A DNA stretch of 64,000 nt from contig OX485803.1 in assembly GCA_950295325.1 (NCBI GenBank), positions 50,855,554 to 50,919,553 on the forward strand, given 5' to 3'. The notes below the pieces were generated by a model, which was not told where the DNA came from, did not search any database, and was given only the letters and a program-made list of their open reading frames with translations. Of the stretch, positions 1 through 11,092 are shown piece after piece (within the stretch, counting starts at the first letter, position 1; every line of letters begins with the position of its first letter). Source of the DNA: Polytrichum commune. Taxonomy: Eukaryota > Streptophyta > Polytrichopsida > Polytrichales > Polytrichaceae. The position numbers and the translations under genes are program-made.

Positions 1-529
1 TCACAGGAAGGTAAGTGATACTAAAGCCCTCTTGCTGCAGGTGTCGACATGAATCAAGGACGCATTTGTGTTCCGTTTGGGTTGTGATGACATGCTTTTT
101 CTTCTCCTTATAGAAATGCATTACTCCTTTGATGGCCACATTGTTTGCTTCTGTTGCCCCAGAGGTGAAGATGATTTCCTTGGGGTGAGCACCTATTAAA
201 GATGCAATTTGTGCTCTTGCCGTCTCGACAGCCTCATCGCTCTCCCACCCATACATGTGAGTGCGGGAGTGTGGATTTCCATATTGGTTGAGGAAGAAGG
301 GCAGCATTGCATCAACAACGCGGGGGTCTACAGGAGATGTAGCCTGCATATCGAGGTAGAGAGGGCGCCCAACCATCTCCACACCTTTTATCATGAACCC
401 TATGTTTGATGCACTTGCTGTAGTTGCAGAAGACGATGCGTTCACTGAGTATTGATGATGTTTTGAAGGACTCTGGAACTTTGGTCGCAGGATCCTTGGC
501 CCAAAGGAACCGCATGAGCTTGTTGACAT
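1..529 (-). CDS. NFS1: Cysteine desulfurase NFS1, mitochondrial (5' part)
   Basis: Removes sulfur from L-cysteine with pyridoxal phosphate to feed mitochondrial Fe-S cluster assembly. The frame is open from ATG at 529 to the window edge (176 residues) and has no intron. Residues about 1-55 are Ser/Arg/Lys-rich with few acidic residues, as in a mitochondrial presequence. The mature enzyme follows: [19 protein letters not shown], then [16 protein letters not shown], then the cofactor-binding SGATEANN loop, then [16 protein letters not shown] with the conserved His. The PLP lysine and active-site Cys lie beyond the edge. A second ATG about 50 codons further in would leave almost no presequence, so 529 is preferred. 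The family is clear. The exact start is less sure, because the frame stays open a short way upstream. Confidence 0.93.
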   Translation of the reverse strand, partial: MSTSSCGSFGPRILRPKFQSPSKHHQYSVNASSSATTASASNIGFMIKGVEMVGRPLYLDMQATSPVDPRVVDAMLPFFLNQYGNPHSRTHMYGWESDEAVETARAQIASLIGAHPKEIIFTSGATEANNVAIKGVMHFYKEKKKHVITTQTEHKCVLDSCRHLQQEGFSITYLPV

Positions 530-2817
530 GCATGCTAGCCATAGTTGGGCAATGCTTACTTTACCTAATACCCTCATCTGATTATGCTCACTCCACCAAT
601 ATATGGACTCATTGGTTTCATACACATTATGAAAATGAATTGCTGAGAATGAATTGAAGAGACAGCACTGAAATCGAAACCTCCTTGATGTGATGTATAG
701 GCTGGTGCTTTTCTGAGCATGGCTTTGCCAATCTCATGTGAGCAGGCAGTTAGCTTCCCATTTAGAAGCTATATACCTTGAAAGTAGTAAATCATTTGCC
801 CCTTTGTAACAAACATCCAAGTTGTGGTTTGCCTGTTTCTTCACCATTTTGCATGATATATTCCTCATCTACTCTTCCACATGGCTGCTCTAGTAGTTGA
901 AAACCAAAGAATATGATCCCTACTATGCTCAAATTATTTAGTCCATGTCGGCAACATAGGAGGCAATGTAGGGTTTGCATGTATCTGCAGGTGGATCCTC
1001 TCAAAATGTTGCAGTTCAAATTTCTGTGTTGATTGGTGTAGTTGTATGAACATACAACTGTGCTCCGTAAACCCGTTTTGGATTCACTTATGAGCTTGTG
1101 GCTATGCTCAAGGTAAAGCATCACTCATTCACGCCAATCCCCCTAGACTGGCGTCATCTCTCTCTCTTGTATGAACATACCCAAGGGCCAAGGATGGCAA
1201 TATGCCACCAAGAAACCTTCAGCTGATCCATGTTTGTAGATAACCATGTGCCCTTTCAGAAAAATTGAAAGACCTTGCAGATGGTGCTTGAAGAGGGCTT
1301 GAATTTAGATCTTACTAATTACCTTGCATGTTTACCATTTCAGCCTTCGAGTACCAATGTAATGTGAGTCTCTTCATCAATGGCAACTCATCATGTGTTA
1401 ACTCTTATGTAAGTGAGTCTGTTCCGTTTCATGTTTGACACCTGCTTTTATTTCTGTGGTTTTTCTTGATGAAGCTCTTCTTTCTCTCTTCCATGATTTA
1501 TAATAATATTATATCCACTTCAATGGTTACAAAAAAAACAAGTAATGAAAGTGGAATCAACTGTCTATGCTCCTATGATACTGAAGTTTCAAGGTGTCTT
1601 TAACAAATCTGCGATCTTTCTTTCCTATAAATAAATGAAGATGATGTTCCTTTCAAATTGAAGTCTTCTACTCATTTCAGTGTGGACAATCAAATGAAGG
1701 TAACGGTTCACTTGTTCCCCATGTTGCTGGTAGACATGTTGCTCTCTATATGTTCCCATCATTAGTATTACCTCATGTGTCAAAATCGTCCTGATATTCT
1801 TCAAATTTTACCACAAGATGCTAAGTATCTACATGCTACTGAAATTTGTGGAAAGGAAAAGCATTAAAATATGGTGTTATCCATAATTATTGCATCATGT
1901 TGGTAAGCTAAAGTTGGCCAATGGTTTACTCACGAGTAGTTGTGACCTCATTTTTCCCACAGATGCTCATAAATTTGGTACCCATTCTATCCTTGTATTT
2001 GAAATCTGAGCCATGCCCATAAGTGAAGTTATTTTTCACGGTCATCAATATCAAATGCAATTGACACTTAGACCCACACAATACCAACCAGAGCCGAAAA
2101 GACATGGATCCAAAGTTTACAGTCTTTGGTTGTGAAGAGGCACCATTCCAATATGTTTAAGCGATGAGCATTAATATAGGTGGTGGTTAAGCACAATGAT
2201 AGCCCTACCATGGCCAATGAGCTTCATGTGAATCTCTTTGCAGCCTATAGAATATCCAGGAAGGGACCATGAAAAATGGCTAGTGAGTTGGAGACATCGC
2301 ATCTTAAAACTGAGCTAAAACCAACACTTAGGTTTTGCAAGAATTCTTGTATAATCATGGACATGTGAAAGGGTGCGAGGACATAGGAAATGTGTGGCGG
2401 AATGGAGAAGAGGACTACGGGAGTTGGAACTTTTGAGAAAGTGTTGCCAACATTGGATATGTTAGGAACATTTTCATATTTTCTAGAATTCAAGATCAAT
2501 AATTGTTGGTGAATTGCATGGAAAGAATTGTAGAAATTATTGTATGAATCAAAAACTCACAATGGGAGGGAGAGCAATCAATATTCAAGTGGAAAGATTT
2601 GCAAACACGACAAGATCAATGATATTGAGATCCCTAGAAATGAAATATTGAAAAGATAGGTCTCAAGGCAATCAAAGTGACATTGATGACCTAGCTAGCA
2701 ATGGTAGGATCTTCTTGACCAAGTTGTTGGTACCATAGAGTAGAAGGAATGTGTGGTATCATGAAAGAGAACATGCGTAGAGATACCAACTTCAAGAGAC
2801 ATAGAGAAATGACAACA
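530..2817. other. Intergenic region between divergent NFS1 and XRCC4-like genes
   Basis: About 2.3 kb separates the two start codons, which point away from each other, so it must hold both promoters and 5' UTRs. It is AT-rich with short poorly conserved frames. I saw no convincing gene, repeat pair or RNA gene in it. Confidence 0.5.
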
Positions 2818-5800
2818 ATGGCATCTAGAGAGAATGAGACATATACAAAGTTGGAGCTACAAGATGGTGAGAACTCACAAGAGACCCAGATTCTATTTGT
2901 GAAGGGTACATGGTATCCAACACATTTCTGGCTCTCTGTTCTGGATGGCCAAGACACTTGGACATTCAATGGTAAGGTTCAAGTCTTCTTTTTAGACTTA
3001 GGTATTCAAGTTGAAAGCATGTGGGTTATATTTCCTTCAGGTTCGTGTAAAGAGACACATTCTTGCATTATTTATGTAACAAGAAACTAAGCTAAGAGGA
3101 ACATAGACCATTTTCAAGGCCTAACAAAAATGAAGAGATTCATTTTTTTTCATAAACCTAAATTGGTATAATATGGGGAACATACATAGAGAAGAATGAA
3201 CAATTTATAGCACTTGGGTTATTGGCAGCTTCAATGGAGTTTGTGGCCCATGAAGCAAGTGAATGGGGAATTGGAGTGGAGGAGTGGTTGGACAAATTCC
3301 AAATGCATTTGAGTCATCAACACTCAAAGAACAACTATGCCTTCATAAATGTTGGTGACAATTCCAAAATGGCAAGTCCTCCATGTATGTTACCTTTTCT
3401 TGTACATGATTCTCGTCGTGCACAACTTGAGATGTTGATAGTCGTAATTTTGGGAGTCTTCAATTGGGGTTGAGAATGGCTTCACAATAGATTCAAAAAG
3501 TCATGTGGCAAGGGCAATCAACAAATTTAATATTGAAATATTATAGTTTTGAACTATGAATTTACAAAGTTGTGACTTGATGCTCATCTTAACACAACTT
3601 AATGTCAAAGTTGAAGAACAATGTTGGAGAACAATGTTGAAATCAGTATTATCGAAGGAGCCCATGATGATGCAAGGGTATAAATTTGTAGTTTATAGAT
3701 AAGGGCAAGAATGAGAACATGTGGTATAGCGCACACAGGATGTGTTAAGAGAGAAAAACATAGTGTATATACAACATCAAGCAGGGATTGGTTTGCGCTT
3801 TGACAGCTACAGTGTTCCATCTACAATGAAGTGCGACATGAAAGGCAAGTGGTGAGCTTGTTGTTGGACAAAACCACCAGATGTGGACAAGTCGCCTTTG
3901 AAATACTTGGGCTTTTGGTGGACACAAATGCAAAACAAAATGTATGCACCAATCTTATATATTTATGATGGAGAACCTGTAACCCTAAAACGTGAGTTCA
4001 TAACACTTTATAAATAGATTTCCAACACTTTGGACTAGCCAAATATAGTTTAATGTGAAATTCAAATTTTACCATGACCCAATATCTTGTCTCATGAACC
4101 CAGCACAAGGTGCATGTGAATGTCAAAGGTTTTCTATTTTTGTGGACATAAAAAACCATTGTTGGGTTTTGACTTGAACGATGTCAAACAATTTCATATC
4201 TCTTAAGGCTATAGGAAACTAGCTTTGTATCATGTTGAAAATTCTCTTTGGGACACAAAGTTGACATGCATGCACCTTGCTAAATGCAAGAGCTCTATAA
4301 AGTTGGATATAACTCACTTGAAATCAAATTTTAATCTTGGAAATGCCATTGTGAAATAATATGTAATCTTACTTTATTATTTTAGGCGTGAAATCACCTT
4401 TGGATATCCATAAACTTGTGGAGTTATTATTTCCACATGTCCCCTCTTATAGGATATGATGAAACCGATTCATGAAAATAATATATGTGCAGGAGGAGTT
4501 GGCCCGGAAGACTCGTGACATTCAACGGATGGTAGCAGAGATACGTGAGCTTAGGCACAATCCCAATGAACACATCAAAATGGAACACAATATATCTACG
4601 GAGATGTACTACCATACTGGTATGGCCCATGAACCAGCATACAACCTTAAGGAGTCACAAAGCAAATGGCCAATCTCTAGAGTCACTAGTCTAAGCAAAG
4701 ACTTGTCGGTTGGATACTATGTTGAAGAAGTGGGCCACGTAGACAAATCTTTAATCGAACATCTTGCTCAAGATGATAGTTGGGAAAACATCCAAAATTT
4801 GGCAAACAAATCAGGCTATCATAAAGATGATCGACCGTATCTAGAACCACAAACAGGACGACAATACAGTGGACACACAGGAGATTTGCAACAAGATCAA
4901 AAATCTACCAAAATATCACATTTAGGGTCTCATCAATCCGTTGCACTCAACAGAGAGCCTTCATCAAAAATCAATAACCTACCAAGCCGCCCTAATTCAA
5001 GATCCAATTCGAGGAGAACTTCATGGAATGCACTTGATTCGACATCTGGTAAAAAATCAAACACTATAATATAAGTGCTATGAGCAAAACAACATAGTGA
5101 AAGACATCCATTATATTGCAAGAAGGGTCTTTGAATATAAACGTGTAAGGCATTTTGCTAGTCTTTTTGTACACATCACGAGTGTCAATATGTCTAACAT
5201 TCCAACCTCAAAAGGAAGATTATGTTGGAAAGTTTCATACATTCATGATCAAAACACAATGACTCTTTGAAGATTACCCTAGATTTATGTAGTCCAAGGT
5301 CGAGCTCAATCAAGGTTATCGTTGTATGAATCAGCTCAACAATCTTCAACACCAAGTTGGAGCCGAACATCAACATCAGAGAACAAGATTCAACCAAAGC
5401 AAGCTATGTTCCTCATTACTGATGGTCGAAATATAGATGAAGTGACTTCAGGTGTGAAAAGAAATCACCGATCAAGGTTATTATCACATGCATATCTACA
5501 ACAATGTATATTTTGATAGGCTTTTTGAAGCAACAACTAGGTTTAGAATCAACGGAATATAAACATGTTGGTTTCAATATTCAACATAGAAGGACAATCA
5601 CACCTATACTTAAGTGTGATGAATCATTGAGAAACCTTACTTTCATCTAGTGTTGTAATGTAAGGGTCCAAATGAAGCAACCAACTCAAAAAAATCTCAT
5701 CAAATTACTTTATATTGTTTAGGTCAAAATCCAAACATGATATGTATTGGAACCAAAACCGATTTCATTATTTATTTTACTTAATGAATGTGAGAAAATT

Positions 5801-8800
5801 TACACATCATGATGTCTTAATATGCAATTGATGGCAGAAGACAATTCCATCTCCGCAAATCATTCAAAATACAATTCATATGTTCCATCCCAACAAAAGA
5901 TGATTGAGGATTCTCACAAATCTACGACTTTTGGAGAAGAGAAGGAACCTCAATCAAGGTTGTCAAATACGTCATTATCACTATCTATGGCTGAGAATTG
6001 GAGCTTAGAGCCACCCGTACTAGACAATGAATATCAAATAAGAGAAGCTTCTCACTTCAACTTTGACGGCCAAGGTTCAAGGGAAGAGGATACAAGTACG
6101 GATGACAATTTTCAATCAAGACACTCCCACACATCCACTAGACAAGTGATGGAGTCTAGGATGAGTCAAAAAAATATGCAATCATCAATGAAGAATGACA
6201 AGGAAGATTTTGGAGAAGAAGCATCTCAAGATCATAGTAGACAAAATGGAGGTCAAAATCAAGATATTTCTTCAAGAGCACAATCCCATACTAAATATGA
6301 TCCATCTAAACCAAATTATCTAGACACACAAGCCAAGTCCAATGTTGTGCATCAAGACCTAAATTCCTCAAGCTATTCAACGCGAATTTCATTTGGCCCT
6401 CAACAATTGGTCGGTTCACATAAATCAAACAATCCATCATATGCAAGGCCTCAAAGCCAAGAAACATTAGAGATGCCAATTCACGCAATGAAATTATCAT
6501 ATCATGAACCTGCACGAGAATCAATGATTTCTAAACCTCAACAAGTCTCAACTCAAATGAAGATTGTCATGAAATCTAATAATAAACAGTCAATGACGTC
6601 ATTATACGATCTAGAGCAAAAACACTCAAATGGAGTAGTGGATGCAAATTACATCACTACAAACCCTGACATGAACAATGACAAATCAATATCATTCCAA
6701 GAACGTGAACACTCAATGACAAGCGACGCCCTTTATGAAGGTGAGAATGATCAAAAAAATATAGAAATTCCCGTACTCAATATTGAAGACAAAGATGATC
6801 AAATAACAACAGGGCGACCATATACTAGATTTTCAAAGAATCAACTTCAAGGGAATGCTTCCATATCACAATCCCGCTCTGAGCATCCACCATCTACAGT
6901 ACATCACAATGAACTACCGATCAGAATCACTCATTTAAGATGGGGTGTTAATTCAACTTCGGACCCAAGATGGAGGGAACCTAGTGAACCACCTGAAATT
7001 GTGGGTGTATTGAGATCAAGCACATCATCTTATGCAAAACCTATCAACCAAAATTTAACAACTATCTCATTTGCGAATGAAGAGCAAAGAATTGCATACA
7101 TTCCCCCTCAAGGGTTGAGGAGTGAATCGACAAATGTCTTGGACATATCAACATTGGATGACGAAAGGATAAACATAGACCCACCAATGCATTCAACACA
7201 AACATCTGCTAGACCATCAGGGGTACACCAAGAGTTTCATGAACACCATGAAATGGTAAGGTTTTCTATGCACGACACAGAACAAGATTCACATCGATGG
7301 TACAGTGGGCATCCAAGAGGACAAAATCAAGGAGGTGCCTCGAGAATGCAATCCTATGTCGATAATCCACAATCCATTTTACACCAAGGAGATACTCCAT
7401 TGAGAACCAGTCATGTAACTTGGGGCCGAAATCATATGCAAGTCGAAGGTTCAAGAGAAGTTTCAATTCTTGATACTCAAACATCTCGTCCATTCGAATC
7501 AAGGACATTGTCAGCTTTTGGGAATCGAAACTCTAGCCAAACCTCACACAATATGACAACCTCTAATCGGAGACCAACAACTTTTGACAAAATTTCTCAT
7601 GTTGAACAAACAATGGATGATGCAGCACATGAGACTCACAGAAGGGGTGACTCAAGTACTTCAATCATCCCTCTTGAAAAAACTGTGACTGACAATGAAA
7701 ACACGTTGGAGCCTTCAACACAAGGAAAGGATACTAATTCAAAACCATCATCCATATCAGAAGCTCTACAATCATTCGCTGAGAATTTGGGCCTGGTATC
7801 TCCAAAAGTAGACGAACAAAAAGAATCTAAAGATACTACTCTAGCCACAACAAAGGACAACAATAAGAACTATCAAGACTCTACAAATTATAATGAGCAA
7901 CAAATATCATACAGGGGACCACAACAATCAATATCACACACGACTCAGACCATGTATCATGTTGATGATGATGAGAACAGTTCAAGTTTGTTCTCAACGT
8001 ATTATGAACCTCGTGAATCTATAGTTGTACCACCAACTCAAGATGATAGAATCGAATCAACAGGACCATTGCATACCACAGATGACAACTCCACCACAAA
8101 GAGTTCAGTAGAAAGTGTGTCAAGTGAACCATCAACATCAAGTTTTTTCAGTAGACTATCATTTAATCCATTTGCTCATAAATCTTCTATTTCTAAGGAA
8201 CCTATCCCATCAGAGGTTGAAGATGAGCTGAGAAAAGAGTTGCATCGAACTCTTGGTAGGCCATCAAAGTCATCAAGTATTGGGCCAAACAACACCCAAG
8301 ATGAAACAATTGGTTCAAGAAGAACATCGTTAATACGACTTGACAATGGTGAGGTGGTGGATCGAATAGCATATGAAAATGCTCTGAAAGACAATGAGCA
8401 AGGAATAAAGTCTAGACAAACATCCTCTTCCAAACTTGATGAACCGGATCAATCAAGACCATCAACATACAGATCAACTTTACAGTCATTCGCAGAAAGT
8501 TGGGGCTTGATATCTCCAAAAGTAGACAATGTTAATGAAGAACAAGAAATCATACATACTAATGCAGAGGACAAGGCTAATAAACCTTCAAATATCATCC
8601 CTCCAATTGGCCAACAAGCATCATACAAAGGATCACCCTCTGAAGAACCAAAGGAGGGTTATGGAAGTGCCATGATCCTTTCAAAAATGTCACCATGGTC
8701 TTGGATGAGGGGAGAAACTCAAAGAAGATATTCTGTGGACATAATGAAACAAAAACCAAAAATACAACAAAGATATTCACATAATACACTTCCAAGGTCA

Positions 8801-9544
8801 GATACATCTTTTTCAAGGCAATCCATACAGTTCAAAGATGATAGAATGATTAATAAACCATCTTTCTCAACAAGTTCAAGGAGCCTAGGAAATTCTACAC
8901 CAAACACAAATTACAATAGGGCATCACAAAGTCCACGCACATCACAAGCTTCACCTAGAAATCAACAATCAATTCATTTTAGAGAAGATAATGAAATCAA
9001 TACACAAGTCGCATCAAATAATCAAGACGATGGCCCAGATGTTGCTTCTAGTTCCCAGAGATCATCTTTTGACAAGCATGAGAAGAGCTCTCTCAACGAA
9101 AGAGAAGTTGAAGATCCTCACAATTTTGAGTACAACGTTTATGATGAACGAAAACTTACTCCGTATCCAATGAGTTCCTTGACTACAGCGTCAAGCTTGA
9201 AAATGTCGCCACTTGCCAAGCAAAGTATGAACAAAGAATTTGACCAGACAGGTGTTGCTTGTGATGAAGATACTATACAATGCACAGCTAACATCCGTTT
9301 CCTTATCCCAAAAAAATCAAGCTCATCATTGGCAGAGCATGGCCAATTTGCTTCTCGTATGTCAAGAGCCAGTAGTCCTCAGGTAGAGAGGTTAGGTTTA
9401 AGGCCTCCCGCAGAGGAACCATGGTGTCCTTATTGCAAAAGTCCCAAAGAAGATCAAAATGTAGGTCAGGAGATATCACTTGGGTTGAGGTTTAGTGGTA
9501 AGAGCAGACAAGGTCAACAAAGGCAAGTCACAAGAGGGGGCTAG
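2818..9544 (+). CDS. XRCC4-like protein with very long disordered tail
   Basis: Proposed exons: 2818-2971, 3229-3371, 3813-3941, 4493-5048, 5335-5451 and 5838-9544. They join in phase to 1,601 residues and end in TAG. Exon 1 has the plant XRCC4 head signature (YTKLELQDGE, then FVKGTWYPTHFWLSVLDG). Exon 2 continues it (ASEWGIGVEEWLDKF, then YAFINVGDNSK). Exon 3 carries ILGLLVDTNAKQN where XRCC4 has its ILDFLMDAN-like helix. Exon 4 opens with a coiled coil (EELARKTRDIQRM) resembling the XRCC4 stalk. XRCC4 is the scaffold for DNA ligase IV in non-homologous end joining, in the nucleus. Plant XRCC4 is normally about 250-270 residues. Here about 1,400 residues rich in Ser, Asn, Gln, Thr and His follow, without recognised domains, ending near PWCPYCKSPK. 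Intron 2 has a GC donor. Exon 5 has a weak acceptor and exon 3 limits are tentative. The 3.7-kb last exon without a stop in AT-rich DNA argues strongly for coding. Head and tail could still be two genes. Confidence 0.72.
3372..3812 (+). other. Probable GC-AG intron of the XRCC4-like gene
   Basis: After the conserved VGDNSK segment the exon ends AAAATG, followed by GCAAGT, which is the exact consensus of the minor GC-AG intron class. No GT nearby gives a usable donor. Reading through gives unrelated residues and a stop at about 3473. The acceptor at 3811-3812 (CTACAG) keeps phase 0 and leads into the helix-like exon. Confidence 0.5.
7760..7814 (+). repeat. Internal protein repeat, copy 1, in the XRCC4-like tail
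   Basis: Encodes ALQSFAENLGLVSPKVD. The second copy about 714 bases downstream differs at only a few residues. About 30 residues further on, both are followed by an ISYRG / ASYKG motif. This is the clearest conserved module in an otherwise low-complexity region. Confidence 0.7.
8474..8527 (+). repeat. Internal protein repeat, copy 2, in the XRCC4-like tail
   Basis: Encodes TLQSFAESWGLISPKVD, matching copy 1 at most positions (LQSFAE..GL.SPKVD). Conservation of hydrophobic, Trp/Leu and Pro positions within low-complexity sequence suggests a short binding motif rather than random drift. Confidence 0.7.
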
Positions 9545-10259
9545 AGACTTGGTTTATTGGTCTCATATTGAGATCTAGGCAATACTTACCACATCCACCA
9601 CATGCTTAATTGCGGGAGGACAAGAAATAGAACACAGATAGGATGAAATTTTGATCTACATGTTGCCTCTAAAAAGATGGAAAGGAACAAGTACTAAATC
9701 CTTATCAAAGATTATGAACAAGTCTCTCAAAGATGGTATTCCTAAGACCAATCGAATGGCTATAGAATGACTAGGATATATAGGTAACCCCTCCCATGTC
9801 AAACTTAACCTTGATTGCAGTCATTTGTAACCATCACTCCTACGACTATTGTGTTAGGCATACTATTGAAATACTTGTTCAACGAGACAAGTGAGCTGAA
9901 ATCACAATACAAAAAAATCGTCGGCCTTGGTGAAATATATAGACAACAATGAGCCAAATGAACGAAAGGAGATCTAACGGTTTTCATGTACATGTGGCAA
10001 ATAGAGACAACTTGATTCAACCTCAAGAAATCAATAGTCAATTAATGTATGTAGGGTAGGTTTTCGTGATAATTTATTTTTATTTTTTCCAACTTGTTAG
10101 ATTGAGGTCACCAAGGATCACTCACTGAATGAAAAGGTTGTGTACATTTTATGGTAATACTAACAAGACATGAGACTGCAATTCAGTCTAGATTATACAG
10201 TGGAAGATTTATATGAAGAAATCTTAGACTACACCCAAAAGAAAAGAAAATAAAAGGGT

Positions 10260-10261
<2 letters not shown>
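9545..10261. other. 3' flank of the XRCC4-like gene
   Basis: AT-rich non-coding sequence that should include the 3' UTR and polyadenylation region. No gene or structured repeat was recognised before the CA microsatellite. Confidence 0.4.

Positions 10262-10300
<39 letters not shown>
10262..10300. repeat. (AC)n microsatellite
   Basis: Uninterrupted dinucleotide AC repeat of about 19 units, flanked by purine-rich sequence. Such a pure array is likely to vary in length between individuals. Confidence 0.97.
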
Positions 10301-10302
<2 letters not shown>

Positions 10303-10568
10303 AAGAGAGCGAGATACAACCGATAATCAAACACATGTCATGTAATTTAATATAACCAGAAACTGAACAGGGAGGTTCTTCTCCGGGGGAAACAGCTTCT
10401 TGCAACTCAATATCCTCACAATAAGGTTACAATACTCAGGGTTACACCACCATGATTTTAGTCAAAATTTGCCATTTACGTCTTTTTGTCCTTGGCCAGA
10501 TTATAACACATCTAGCAAACCAATGGTCTCATGCACCCAACTTCCATGCTATCATTAGATTGTTTATT

Positions 10569-11092
10569 GGAATTTAGTGTCACGTGTGCACTACTTGCAA
10601 AGGGCCTAAACTAGATGCCTACAGGTCTCAAAGTGTTATGTTTGCTAATTGCTAATACAATACTATTCCTCAACATAGGTATCTATTTTAAGTGGAATTT
10701 TTTTTTCACATCATGACATTTTGCGTACCACATTAGATACTTGGGATGATAGTTTTGCATTTCAGTATGCAAGAAGAAGATAAAACTGAGCATAATAAAA
10801 TGGCAATGTGTGATATGTTTACATTTAGTATGCAAGAGTAAGATAGTTTTGAACATGTTAATGCCAAGTGTCATTTGTGTGCACTTCACTCAACTTGTAG
10901 ACCATTTTATAAAATAGTCATACACCTCATAACATTATCGAAACATACTCTTGCTAAGATATTAGTAAGCACACTTATTGTCGAGTGTCGTTCAAGGTGA
11001 CACTAATAATGAAGTTGTTGGTCATTAGTGCAACCTAGCATACACCTCAAAATAGAGTAAGTGACACTATTATGCATGTGACATTAAATACC
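10569..11092. mobile_element. Non-autonomous TIR element, family 1, copy A
   Basis: About 524 bp. Starts GGAATTTAGTGTCAC and ends GTGACATTAAATACC, an imperfect terminal inverted repeat. The interior aligns along its length with the copy at 32627-33136 (shared blocks such as GATAGTTTTG, AGTATGCAAG and CACCTCATAACATTAT). It has no coding capacity, so it would need a transposase in trans. Confidence 0.75.

Noticed and set aside
5838-9544. SQ/TQ cluster that would mark the tail as an ATM/ATR substrate
   Set aside because: I count about 20 SQ/TQ pairs, but with this much Ser, Thr and Gln roughly that number is expected by composition alone.
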